Of a DNA stretch of 64,000 nt, positions 1-10,810 are shown piece by piece. Each line of letters begins with the position of its first letter. Position 1 is the first letter of the stretch. Origin of the DNA: Eurosta solidaginis (lineage: Eukaryota > Arthropoda > Insecta > Diptera > Tephritidae); the NCBI RefSeq assembly GCF_040869045.1, contig NC_090322.1:186681477-186745476 (forward strand), written 5' to 3'. Below the pieces are notes generated by a model, which saw nothing but the letters and a program-made list of their open reading frames with translations, ran no database searches and had not been told where the DNA came from. Position numbers and translations under genes: made by a program.

Positions 1-1008
1 ATTTTATTTTACTTTTATTTCTTAAAATTATTTTATTTTATAGTGGTATTTTTGTACTTCATTTAATTTAATATTTCTAATTATTTTTTTTTTTCAATTA
101 AATTCTATGTTTTTGTTAAGTTTTTGCATAACTTATTTCTTCTATAAGCTTGGTTATAATCGTCTATTCATATATTCATTTGTAAAATTTATTGGATGTA
201 TTGTACAATAATTTCTTTTTTAAATTATTGCATTTTTATTATACTGGAAAAACTGAATGAAATTCAACAAACCGGCCAAAGATTTATCAGATATCTTTGT
301 ATTTTTAAATTAGAAATTATGTATATTCTCCTCGAGCGAGATTCGAACTACATTAGGCTATGACTGCGTCTCTATGTATGTGACTTAAATTAAGTTTTCC
401 CCAAGTTGTTTCTTTTTTTTATTTAATTTTTTTGCTCGAGTAGAGCTGAACCATTCTGATTCCATGTGTTACTATGTGTACAAGGTTTTGTGTGTTGTTG
501 CTTTTGGTTAAGAATAACTATCACTTGAACTCTGTAACCTGACCTTGGATTTAATCGTTTGTTCATCTATCGGATTTTTCTTCTAGTTTATTAAATTGTT
601 TCCATTGTTTTGTTTTATGTTATGTATAAAATTGTGTGTTGTTTCATTTTTTCTTTTTTAATTTTTCAACTTCTTTTATTTTAGTTATTTTTTTGTTTAT
701 TGCATTTTATTTAATTTTACTTCGTTTTGTTTGATTTTATATACTTTTTTGTTATATTTTATTTTGAGTTGACTAATTTCATTTTTTATCTCGTTTTATT
801 CTGTTTTGTATCCTTTCATTTATTTTTTTTAAATTTGTTTCAATTTATTTTAATTTGCTTTCATTACTTTAATTTATTTATGTTTTCTCATAATTTTTAT
901 TTCATTCTTTCTTTTTAGTTTTTTATTTATTAATTTTATTCAATTTCCTTATATTTAATTTATTTTACTAAAATTTTTTATTTGCTTTGTTTAATCTAAT
1001 TTTTGTGG
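1..1008. other. T-rich intronic low-complexity DNA
   Basis: This stretch is made largely of T-rich runs (TTTTATTT-type words), densest from about 640 to 1000. The open frame at 727-918 is only phenylalanine-rich translation of that composition. No exon, RNA gene or repeat end is visible. It probably lies in the intron downstream of the last dlg1 exon seen here. Confidence 0.6.
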
Positions 1009-1295
1009 TGGCCGCCGTGGTGTGATGGTAGCGTGCTCCACCTACCACACCGAAAATCCTGGCTTCACGCGCCATGAAAAGCAACAGCAAACTTGTTTCT
1101 AGTTTTTTCAATTAGAAGAAAGTTTTTCTGAGCGGGGTCGCCCCTCTCAGTGAAAACTCATCTGTCGGCATAAAACAAGTAGGTCCCGTCCCGCCAATTT
1201 GCAGGAAAAATTAAAAGGAGCACGACGCAAATTGGAAGAGAGCTCGGCCTAAAATCTCTTCGGAGGTTATCGCACTTACATTTATTTATTTTAAT
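1009..1295 (+). mobile_element. tRNA-derived SINE, copy 1
   Basis: This copy begins with GGCCGCCGTGGTGTGATGG and ends in a TTTATTTATT tail. It matches the other SINE copies at 31689-32040, 57766-58119 and 63399-63750. Compared with them it has lost an internal block of about 50 bp that normally sits between the CGCCCCTC and CAGTGAAAAC words, and its B box is degraded. Target duplications are not clear because the flanks are T-rich. The family call is strong; the exact ends are approximate. Confidence 0.8.
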
Positions 1296-2847
1296 AATTT
1301 TTTTTTTCATATAAAGTAATAATTAGGATAGAAATGACCCGGGTGTTATTCACTACGAGGAAATAAAAACTGTCAAGAATTTTAAGCACCAATTAATGAA
1401 TAAATATCTGATCTGACAGCTTTGGAATTGTTTTCTTTCTCGATTTGTACAGTCCACAACAGATCCCCAATAATTTGAAACTAACGGTTGTGGTAATCGC
1501 ACTTCACCCGAACTTACGACCACATCCACTCAAATAATTATCATCATAATATTCTAACGGCGAAGTTCAAAGAAACTGTTAGTTTTATTAGTGAAGAAGA
1601 TGAAGATGTTGCTGTTACAGGCTTCGGATACACGGTACAACTAAAATGATGGTTTGTGTCATGTGGGGATCGGGCACCACAATTAAGATATTACGTTCCT
1701 GAATTACGAAGGTGCTTGTGTATAATTCAAATAATTGGCGGTCCACCTCTGCCTTGGATTAACCTTTTAAGCCTTTCGAAAGGTCGTGTGTCATGATCAC
1801 TTTCCTGTGGTGGGACTTTCTCTTTTCACTCAATGTAAGTTTTCCGCACTTAATACTTTTGAGTAAGCTCCTGATACAAGGAACAAAATAGATAATTGTG
1901 GGCATCTGTCCATTTATAAACATTGTTAAAATTCGTAGTAATGTACAAATAATAATAAGACACCCGAGTATGTGCCAAAAAACCCTGTGAATGAAACGTT
2001 TGCCAAGCTTACGTGGTTTGGATTTTGACAAAGAGTGGTCACAGTACGTTTTCATGTATGTACATATGTATGTTGGTGTAGATGCAGTAAAACGATACAT
2101 TAAAAGTATGAAATGCACACGATTTTCGAAATGCAATATCTATTAATTTTTTGATTCATATACATACATCATTTAAAAATAATAGTTTTTTTAATTATAT
2201 GATATTTATGATTATTAGATATATGTATTATGAGAGATACTTTACTGATTATCTACATATTTATGTACAAATTGTTTATGGGTACTTTATGTATGCTGTT
2301 TTTGTGTTGATACATACAAACTTAAAAAAAATAAATTGATAAAGAACAAATGACTTAAAGGCTTCAAATACATATTTCTCAAAACCAATAATGGAGACAG
2401 GGTGTCCTAAACTGAGTTTAAATGAAAGGAGTGGCTTTCTGGTGAACCGATTTCTCACAGAATGTCAAAGGGCTATACATAAATCGCAATTTTAATAACA
2501 AATATTTTTAACGAATGCAATAATTGTACGCATTGCTACACTGAAAGAAGCAGAGCTGTTGAAATTAAATCAGATTCGTTCAACCGATATTTTTGCCAAT
2601 TTTCATCAATCCAAAATAACTGTCCAACTTCGCACAAATTGTTGATTATGAGTTGAGTGTTTCAACAGTCAAATCAACAAAAAGAAGTTCATAAACTGTA
2701 ATACCTATATGACAATACTTTATCTTCTCTGTATTTTCTGTTATTTTTTTTGTCGTCCTCCTTCCTAATACGGTTTCAGTACTGGTGTAAGTGTGTAAAC
2801 TATATTTAAAAAAAACTAACGAAATACAAGAAAAATACCCATCACTA
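1296..2847. other. Intronic DNA, no gene seen
   Basis: I see no coding exon, RNA gene or clear terminal repeat. The open frame on the minus strand at 1759-2136 has no recognisable motif and no codon pattern I trust. Around 2540-2700 there is a segment containing TTTCAACAGTCAAATCAAC that resembles 62205-62360, so part of this stretch is a dispersed repeat of unknown class. Confidence 0.4.
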
Positions 2848-4130
2848 GGGTAGGCACCTTGTCGTTGGTGTGAGAGCTTAGCCGAATTCCATAGCGCCCG
2901 ACTATGAGGCGGAGCTGTTTAGGACTGGCATCTACGCCGTTTCGCCTCATAGCAGGGCGGCGGGATGTCCGTGACCAAGAACTGCCAACACCTTAATCCA
3001 GGCTGTTATGCGGACGATATGCAGCCAGGGGATAAATTCGGCTGTATTCGAACGGAGTCTCCCCGATACCGGGCCACCTCGGGATGATGGCCTTGCAACA
3101 GCAAGGGACGCTGCTGTTGCGGACGGTTTTTTCCCCGTATATAAAACTGGGCCGCTGAGCCCGCCTTGTCGGGCAGGTGGTCGTACGACCAAGATGAACG
3201 ACTCATTACCTAATTGTAATAAGGACGATGATAAGAGGACTGAGTCGCAAGCCAAGGACGACAAATACGCACTAAGCGTTGCGTCGGACTCAGGTAGCGG
3301 GAGTAGTGCAGATTCAATGAGCTCCGTGTTGGAATAGCATACAAATGAAAACGGAGTAGAAGAATGGAGAAGGATACCGAGCAGAGGAAGTAAAAGAGCT
3401 ATCTCGCAGTACCGTGCAGCACTAAGAATTGTCCAACGCCTGGGAGTAGTGGTCCCCCAACAGAAGTGGAGATTGAGCGCTTGGAATGGGCCCATGAGGC
3501 GGTAGAAGTAGGTCGAAGGCAGTTCAAATGGTTTGCTGCGAGAAACCCACGGTTCTGCAACCGGTACGAGGAGGAAGACGCGTCGAATGGCAGAATGAAG
3601 AGGCAACGTTCGGCGGAAGGCTACAAGCCTGCTTTCAAGAGGCAGAAAGGACCCAGTCCCAGAGCCGCGAGGCAGGGCAGTCGCATAGACAATCTACGGA
3701 GAAAGGTCAGTTCTAAATCTTCCAAATAAATAAGCAGGCGGAGGATATATTGTACACGCAGCTTGGCAAAATGTCCTTTGGTACTAGCAAAATTTACATG
3801 CGACTCAGGAAAAGAAGTCCCGAGGATAAAAATCCCAACACGCTAGAAGTGGGCGAAGTCGAAAAGGACCTCAAAAGCCTAAGAGAAAAAGGACAGGTGG
3901 AGGTAGCCGACGTCACCACGAAGGTGTTAGAATAGGACCAACAGCTAAATCGTGCTGCGAGTCGCACAGAGGAACACCCGGTGCAACAGTTACGAGAGGC
4001 TGAAGTGGGCCTCTAAGATAAAAGGGCAAGGGGAGGGCGATGATGTCACGACGAAGGTGCTGGAGGGGGACAAACAGTCCAATGGTGTTGCGAGTTACAG
4101 ATAAACCTCCAACACAGTAAAGTGGCGTCA
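2848..4130 (+). pseudogene. Non-LTR retrotransposon 5' end and ORF1 relic
   Basis: A GC-richer island resembles the 5' leader and first ORF of a LINE. The likely ORF1 start is the ATG at 3194, giving an acidic, serine-rich N-terminus (MNDSLPNCNKDDDKRTESQ) that stops at 3337. The frame continues, shifted, in 3466-3729, which has basic tracts such as KRQRSAEGYKPAFKRQKG typical of nucleic-acid-binding ORF1 proteins. A last part at 3750-4090 holds two diverged copies of a block containing DVTTKVLE. No zinc knuckles or reverse transcriptase follow, so this is a truncated, frameshifted relic. The composition recalls LOA/I-type ORF1 proteins of flies from memory. The clade is inference. Confidence 0.55.
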
Positions 4131-4310
4131 AGAGATTATTAAACTGCTTACTCAAAACGTTTCAAAGTTCCAAATTTTTTCGATAAGGTTTTTGGAGTTG
4201 ATGTACAAAGTTTTCTATACCTTTTATTAAAGTTTATGTTTAATATACCCAAAAAAAGAAGCAAATAAGAAATAAAATTTGCTCACTTTTGTATGCATGT
4301 ATGTATATTA

Positions 4311-5460
4311 AGCTGGGTTGATTTGCATGGACGAAAGTTAACCCATATCGCGCCATCGATTTTTCGATAGGTTTAGGGCTCAGGAAAAAAAGTTCCACTA
4401 AGCAAATCCAAAAAAATAATTTTCGAGCCTGCAAAATTTGAGTTTTTTTAATTTTTTTCTTTGATTTTTAAGGTTTTTTTCATGTCCGACTCAAAATTGT
4501 CCGCTAAAAACTTTGGCGATAACAGTTTTTGAAAAAAAAAATATTTTTTGGGTTTTGAGGAGTGTTTTGGCGAAAAAATTTATTTTTTCACCATTTTTTT
4601 TTTTTTAAGGGGTTCTTCAGAAATGTGCAAAAGTGTTGCCGATGAAAACGAATTTGTATCATAGTTCCTATCCCACTTAAAATTATGCGATAAAAACGTT
4701 GGCATTAAGAGTTTAAAAAAAAAATTTTTTTTGGTTTTTGGGACTTGTTTTGGTCGAAATCGATTTTTTTCATTTTCAAGGCTCCAAATCATTTTTTATG
4801 TATATGTTTCCGTTAGACCCACCAATAAGTATACCAAAATGATCAGGAGACGAGCTGAGTGGATTTATCCATGCCCGTCTGTCCGTTTGTTTTAAGGCAA
4901 ACTAGTCCCTCAATTTTTGAGATATCTTGATGAAATTTGGTAAGCAGGCATATTTTGATGGGGGATTTTACATTTGACGGAATCAACCGGATCGGACCAC
5001 TATAGCATATACCTCCCATACAACCGATTGTTCAATAAGAGGGTTTTCGCCATTTCAAAAAATCGATTTCGACCAAAACAAGTCCCAAAAACCAAAAAAA
5101 AAAAATTTTTTTTTTAAACTGTTAATGCCAACGTTTTTATCGCATAATTTTAAGTGGGATAGGAACTATGAGACAAATTCGTTTTCATCGGCAACACTTT
5201 TGCACGTTTCTGAAGAAACCCTTAAAAAAAAACTCCTCAAAACCCAAAAAATATTTTTTTTTTCAAAAACTGTTATCGCCAAAGTTTTTAGCGGACAATT
5301 TTGAGTCGGACATACATGAAAATATTTTAAGTAGGTCATGAAAAAAACCTTAAAAATCAAAGAAAAAAAATTAAAAAACTCAAATTTTGCAGGCTCGAAA
5401 ATTTTTTTTCCTGAGCGATTTTTTCGATGGCGCGATATAGGTTAATAAATCGACCCAGCT
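4311..5460. mobile_element. Foldback element with about 480 bp inverted arms
   Basis: The left arm starts AGCTGGGTTGATTT and the right arm ends AAATCGACCCAGCT, both flanked by TA, which fits a TA target duplication of Tc1/mariner type. Inside, the arms stay complementary for hundreds of bases; for example, the words around 4730-4765 (TTGGGACTTGTTTTGGTCG) reappear inverted near 5070-5090. The loop at about 4800-5040 is unique within the element. The open frames at 4580-4792 and 5166-5360 are the two arms read on the minus strand and are not genes. There is no transposase, so it must be non-autonomous. Confidence 0.75.
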
Positions 5461-5882
5461 TACATTGTATATGTATTTACTTATGTATATATAATATAAA
5501 TTCCTATAAATTTGTCATAAAAAGATGCGAATACTTAAATATGTTGCAGTCTACATGATTTTTTAGAAAACTAAATTTGTTCACGACTGTAACTGTAAGT
5601 TATGTGTTAGTATGGTAAAAAAGAAAAAAAAAATATTATATAAACAATGTAATCAATAAAATACAAAAAAAAAGTAAATTGCAAATACATGTACATATGT
5701 ATATGTATGTGAACTGTAGTTCAAAATGCGTTACAAATTAGTATGTTTTGTAGAAATAACAGGGTATATAAAAGAATATATAAAGTCTACATAGATACAG
5801 GATTAGTATACACATATGGAAGAAGTATTTAGTACGTGTTAAAAACGGGTAAACAACGGTAGTAAAAATAACTGGTACATAC

Positions 5883-5927
5883 CTCCTTCAGCATTGGCAT
5901 CGTCTTGTGTGTAGCAAAGCATAAAAG
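5883..5927 (-). CDS. dlg1: discs large homologue, 45-bp alternative exon (HOOK/I3 region)
   Basis: Read on the minus strand, this 45-bp exon lies between an acceptor (...TTTTCTAG) and a donor (GTATGT). It begins with CT, which completes a proline codon with the C left by the upstream exon, then encodes FMLCYTQDDANAEG, and leaves a single G. Drosophila Dlg isoforms, as I remember them, carry PFMLCYTQDDANAEG in exactly this place between the basic HOOK segment and the SEENVL start of the guanylate-kinase region. Length (45 bp) and phases allow inclusion or skipping without changing frame. It is far too small to appear in an ORF scan, and it lies in an AT-rich intron more than 7 kb from the next exon. 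Identity is near certain; tissue use is unknown. Confidence 0.92.
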
Positions 5928-6550
5928 CTAGAAAATTAAAGAATTAAGAATTCCTTCAGTTAAAAAAGAATAGAGGTAATAGTAGTAGACAAAAAAAAAC
6001 ACAGAGTGAAAGAAAGGCCGAGTGGGCAATTAGAAAGTATGTATATGTTTTTTGACCAAAAACAAAGAAGAAAAAAAAACAATGGGTATATGAATCATAG
6101 TTGGGCAAAATGGACTACATTTTTAGTGGTCTGAGCATATTACCTGGTAGTACAAAATATTTTCACTAACACTCAAAATTTAGAGACACTGGAAAAAATT
6201 AACAACTACCAATTTTTTAAGCAAATTTTTAATTTAACGCACTATGCCCAACTCTGGCATATACACAATAGTAAATATGTGTGTAGTTATGTATGGACAT
6301 GAGTAAATATTGCTTAATCAGCAAAAAAAATATCTAGGCTGAAAATGAGGATTTGGCTGTGAAGAGGAATTTTTGATGAAGGAAAACTTGTGATTTTTTT
6401 TATTTCCAAAAAATGATGAATTGGTTAGCCGATTACTGAGTTTCGCTTTGGAATGAGAGGCATATAAGAAGCTTTGGGAATATCAACACAATGAGCAAGC
6501 AGTAAATTGTAAAATCTTTGAGAATAATGTCTTTCATTTTTTGATATACA
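5928..6550. other. dlg1 intronic DNA
   Basis: This is AT-rich intron upstream (in transcript sense) of the 45-bp exon. Apart from its acceptor at 5928-5931 and polyT/polyA runs, I see no structured feature. Confidence 0.5.
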
Positions 6551-6552
6551 TA

Positions 6553-6680
6553 CAGTGCCGACAAACTAATTAGGGACAAGCTGTTTATTTTCCTTAATTT
6601 TTTGTACTATTGCAAAATTAATTAAAATAACTAATGAAATAAGTACGTAACCGGTGAAACTGGGTATCTATGGTGCACTG
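6553..6680. mobile_element. Short MITE-like element, TA-flanked
   Basis: A 128-bp segment starts CAGTGCC and ends GGTGCACTG. Both sides are flanked by TA, within a wider ACATACAGTGC / GCACTGTATGT inverted match. The ends and TA duplication suit a tiny Tc1/mariner-type MITE. The inverted repeats are only about 11 bp, so a chance match cannot be excluded. Confidence 0.4.
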
Positions 6681-6929
6681 TATGTATAGTGCATTTGGTG
6701 AACTATTGAAAAAATAGAAAACTATTCAAATATTTCATATGCAGAGCCGGATTATGCATAATGTAGGGAGTGCGGTGCAGAGCAAAAGAATAAAATTATG
6801 TAACACTCCGCTGCGCTGCATTAACACGTTGATACCAATGGGCGGTGCTAGTGCAAATTCGCAACTCTCAACGACGACATTAACAAAAAATTCAATTTTT
6901 TTTAAGGGTTGAAAAAGGTTAGGTCCTAC

Positions 6930-7225
6930 CTCGGATTTAGTTTTGACTCATGCAGTGTTTTCCAGGCAGAGGTCAGCTAGACTGCTTGAGGACAGCACGG
7001 TCTCAGACCGCAATGTCTGCTTAGTCGACAGGCAGGCCGCCTTAAAGGCAGTAGAATCCAACTTTATAATGTCAGATATCGTGCGGAGATGTCGAGACTC
7101 GCTGGCGCCCATAGGGCATATCAATATCACCCTTTGCTCGGCCCCTGGGCACAGGGATATTAAAGGAAATGAATTTGCAGAAGAAACTATCGCCAAAAAT
7201 AGACAAAAATATCTCTGAGCGAAAT
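6930..7225 (+). pseudogene. LINE ORF2 fragment, RNase H domain
   Basis: The frame from 6943 encodes VCLVDRQAALKAV followed about 45 residues later by APGHRDIKGNEFAEE. These match the RNase H block of I/LOA/R1-type LINE ORF2 proteins, where the usual forms are near VDSQAALKAL and PGHxxIxGNExADE. The upstream part reads VFSRQRS where the family usually has VFQAEV. The fragment has no reverse transcriptase in front and stops at 7218. It lies on the same strand as the ORF1 relic at 2848-4130 and may belong to the same family. This is a dead fragment. Confidence 0.65.
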
Positions 7226-8003
7226 TATAGGAAAGTCCCATGCACGCATTATCAACCTAATTTCGGACTCACCTCAGTGCCTAGCAAGAATACTCATTTT
7301 GGAAGCCCCATTCGACCTAATTGCATCAGTTTCAGGAGTTGTCCCGCAAACTCAAAACAATACAACGAGAAACATTATCTTCAATTCTTGTATAGGACAC
7401 GTACATCATCTTTGCCCCAAGTGGTGACAAAACCTTATCAAGAACGAAAATCTAAAGTAAGTAAGGAGCTTTTTTTGTTGTTTCTTTGAGAGCGGAACAG
7501 CAAACTGCGAAAGATAGGCTCAAACATTTATTTCTACATAAAGTTCTATTATCAAGTATACTAGAACTCCGGCAAAGCATCAACTTACAGGCGAAAACAT
7601 TGCCCCAGCGGATGTTGACAATAGGTTGAACAAGGAGAAAAGGCGATAAATGAACTGAATACATTTTTTAAAGCACGTAATAATATCCTAGATTCAAAGA
7701 TCTATGCGGAAGGCATGCCAGGCTATACTGGGTACAGACAGTACCAGTAATAAGATGGCCATTTTCTCTTAAATGCAGGCGACACTTTGGGATCTCTTCA
7801 CAGGAAGCAGGACGATATATTTATCAGCATAGACTTAACGAAGCTGTTCATTGTTGGACGTCCTGCAGAGTTTCTAGTTGGTTGGAGTTGTCAACCAACA
7901 AAGTACGATCTTCAGCCGTTTTAAGGGGGAAGCGAAGCGCCTTTCTTAGATAAAATGCGATACTTACACAATACCACATGTTCCGTGGTCGAAAAAAATA
8001 AAG
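7226..8003. other. Intronic DNA, probably decayed repeat
   Basis: Base composition stays moderately GC-rich after the RNase H fragment, suggesting continuing transposon debris. I recognise no domain or terminal repeat. Open frames at 7169-7489 and 7452-7664 carry no motif. Confidence 0.35.
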
Positions 8004-8240
8004 TTTCTGGGCTCTGGCGACCCCCAACTCCTGATGGATCTAGGGGGTGGGAGGGCAGTATGGCCTAGAAGGTTGCATGTGGTCATACCAAATCGTTCCC
8101 GAGATGGTCGGGCTAGTACCTTTATGGTGCTTGTTACCGGAACGTACCAGAGCTGCATCCGACAAATGATCATCAACATCGATAATACTCATCAAGGCCT
8201 TCGGGTAGTGTGCTTATCGCTACAACAACAACAAATCAAG
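8004..8240 (+). repeat. CAA-tailed dispersed repeat, copy 1
   Basis: The sequence contains TCTGGCGACCCCCAACTCC, GAGATGGTCGGGCTAGTACC and GGAACGTACCAGAGCTGCATC, and ends GCTACAACAACAACAA. The same ordered words occur at 58365-58830 (the longest copy), 13180-13295, and inverted at 15755-15950 and 28948-29000. The tail of CAA units suggests a retroposed element (SINE or LINE 3' end). A hairpin near the 3' end is described with the longest copy. Confidence 0.7.
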
Positions 8241-8651
8241 GTGAATTTGCCACACCAACCATCCACCGGACCATACAATAAAATGCAATAGACAATCTAT
8301 CCGTTCTATGAACTGATGTCAAACGAATGCACAAAGGTAATAAGTAGCAACTTATGGTAGTGGCACAGAAGACAAAAAAGGAGGCAAGCCAGCACGAAGC
8401 AAAAAGCTTGGGAGAATAGCAGCTGGATAAAGCGAAAAATAAAAAACCAAAAAAGAGACTAAGGCTAGGATATATTCTATTATCATTTCCAAAGTTATCT
8501 AATAAATGGAATTGTGATACAAATAATTAGTTAATCCGGCCCTGCACCGATGGCCTTGCCTTGCCTTATAGTATAAGAAAGAGCATTGAATATGAAGAAA
8601 AAAGTGTGAATCCTATTTATTGAATAATGTATTCCCTTTTCTCTCACATAA

Positions 8652-10375
8652 GAGGCATTCCATATGAAAAGATAGGTCGACCTCTCCGATTTTCTTCAAA
8701 TTCGGAAGACATGTAGTATTTGACGTCTAGAATAGTGTGTGTTTGAGTTAAAATATCTTTTAAACTATTAACTTTAGAAAAAAATCTTTTACTACAAAAA
8801 GCATATATGTAATACTTCTATATTGCTACAAAAAGCTAACTAAGTACATTCCCCAACATAAGAGTGCCGATATATTGCTGTTTACATATTTTTGTTTTTG
8901 TATTCAATAATAGAATGTACCAAAATTTAAGTTTTCCTTGTCACACTTATGCTGCTACAATCACAAAAATTTTATAGGCTGTCTTGCTTTGATTTCGCAT
9001 CCAAAACACATTGCGAGCATTTTCTATTAGCAATATAGGAGTATTACACATGTATATGAAAAAAAGTCTTTAAAATTATTGAAGTTTATAAAAAAAATTT
9101 ATGTTCTCAAAATTTTGAAAAATAATATGATTGAAAAATAAAATAAAATTTTTTTGCAGTGTAAAGTAATGAAGGATAGCACAGATTCTCGTTAAAAAAA
9201 TCTGAAAGAAACTTGAATATGTTCTTAAATTACCCTTCAAATGAAAATTTTATGTTGAATAAATCTATGATTTTTACGCACAGTAAGTTTGTGATACACA
9301 AATTTTTACACTATATTTCAAAAGAAACAGATTAATTGGCTTGTATCAAAATAAAATAACGACAATGTTAAAAAAATTTACTACTTTTCAGATGGCGCAG
9401 TTTCGCAATATAAAAAAAATACAATTTTATTAATTTAATGTATCACTTTCAGGATTTTAATATAAAAGCGCATGGTAAAAACGCTTGTGATGGAATCGGC
9501 GGTACTGTTAAAAGATTTGTTCGACGAGAAAGTTTACGCCGTCCTGACTCCACACCAATTATTACCCCAATTTAATTTTTTAATACTGTCAAAAATGAAT
9601 TTAAAACAATGCAATTTGGTTTCTGTTCCAAAGCTGATTACCAAAAAGAAAAAGATTTCCTAAAGGATCGTTTCTACAGCTATTCGAATCAATGGCACAC
9701 GGTCATTCCATAGCTTTATACCCTTTTCAAGCAACGAAATTAAATGTAAAGTTGTATCGGCTTGTAATGAGAGCGATTGTAAAATTTTTAAAGTAATAAA
9801 AAAACTGTCCTAATTTAACATATAAAACTACATTTTCATAATATTTATGCCATTTCGAAGTGTTATATAGTGTAAAAATTTGTGTATCACAAACTTACTG
9901 TGCGTAAAAATCATGATTTATTCAACATAAAATTTACAAATTTTTTTTTTCGAAAACAAAAAAAAACATTCTTTTAAATTTGAAGGGTAGGTTAAGAACA
10001 TATTCAAGTTTCTTTCAGATTTTTTTTAAAGAGAATCGGTACTTATCCTTCATTACTTTACCCTGAAAAAAAATTTTATTTTATTTTTCAATCATATTAT
10101 TTTTCAAAATTTTGAGAACATACAATTTTTTTTATAAACTTCAATAATTTTAAAGACTTGTTGTAGTAATATATTTTTTTCTAAAATTAATAGTTTAAAA
10201 GGTATTTTAACCCAAAGAAAAGCTTTCAAAAATTTTCAACTGTACATAAAATCCAAAATATTCAAAATTTTAAAAAAGATATTTTCACACACTATTCTAG
10301 ACGTCATATACTACATGTCTTCCTAATTTGAAGAAAATCGGAGAGGTCGACCTATCTTTTCTAATGGAATGCCTC
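8652..10375. mobile_element. Long foldback transposon with transposase-like core
   Basis: Terminal inverted repeats start GAGGCATTCCAT and continue through GATAGGTCGACCTCTCCGAT; the right end is the reverse complement. Arms of about 650-700 bp match with scattered indels; for instance, the word GTGATACACAAATTTTTAC near 9291 is inverted near 9880. Flanking ATAA on both sides suits a 4-bp target duplication. The unique centre (about 9330-9850) holds a broken transposase-like fragment, described separately. The structure looks like a DNA transposon whose ends expanded into foldback arms while the gene was deleted. Confidence 0.75.
9385..9713 (+). pseudogene. Transposase-like fragment, family unnamed
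   Basis: Two frames join into one recognisable fragment. Bases 9385-9420 encode FSDGAVSQYK. After a frameshift in an A-run the next frame gives NFINLMYHFQDFNIKA, then HGKNACDGIGGTVKR from 9471. An in-frame TAA follows near 9555, after which FCSKADYQKEKDFLKDRF continues to a stop at 9711-9713. I recognise the block SDGAxSQYKN ... HGKxxCDGxGGTVKR from many uncharacterised arthropod and aphid proteins associated with repeats, where a tryptophan-rich stretch normally separates the two halves; here that stretch is deleted. It is probably part of a DDE-type transposase, but class and catalytic residues are my inference. It sits in the loop of the foldback element at 8652-10375. Confidence 0.6.
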
Positions 10376-10810
10376 ATAAGTAATGGGGAAGAGTTATGCA
10401 TTGCAGAATAGTTTAAATTGAAAAAGAAAAAAATTGAAAGAAAGAAAACATACAAAAAAAGATTCAATTGAAAAGTAATTAAGAGATAATTGAAATTAAA
10501 TATTAATTTAATCCAAAGGTGTTTCGTAGATTGTACGTAGAATAAAAGTAGGTCTTGTGTGTGTACAGTTTGCAGTGCGCGCGCCTACAGACGATACCAA
10601 AACTACAACATGAACTGGTAAAAAAATAAAAAAAATATTTTCTTTAAATTGGATAGTTTCGTCGTGTAATCCATTGTTTCGCTATGTTTATTGTACCAGT
10701 AAACATTTTTATAGTAAAGTAGTATCCTCAAGCAGATGCAATTTTCTTTTGTGCTAGTTATAAGGTGATAACCCAAGATACCGAAATATACATACATATG
10801 TTTATATTAA

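Noticed and set aside
5166..5360. 64-residue minus-strand open frame similar to 4580-4792
   Set aside because: Both are the inverted arms of the foldback element, not paralogous genes.
9472..9663. 63-residue open frame MVKTLVMESAVLL...
   Set aside because: Shadow frame of the transposase-like fragment, which reads HGKNACDGIGGTVKR in the adjacent frame.
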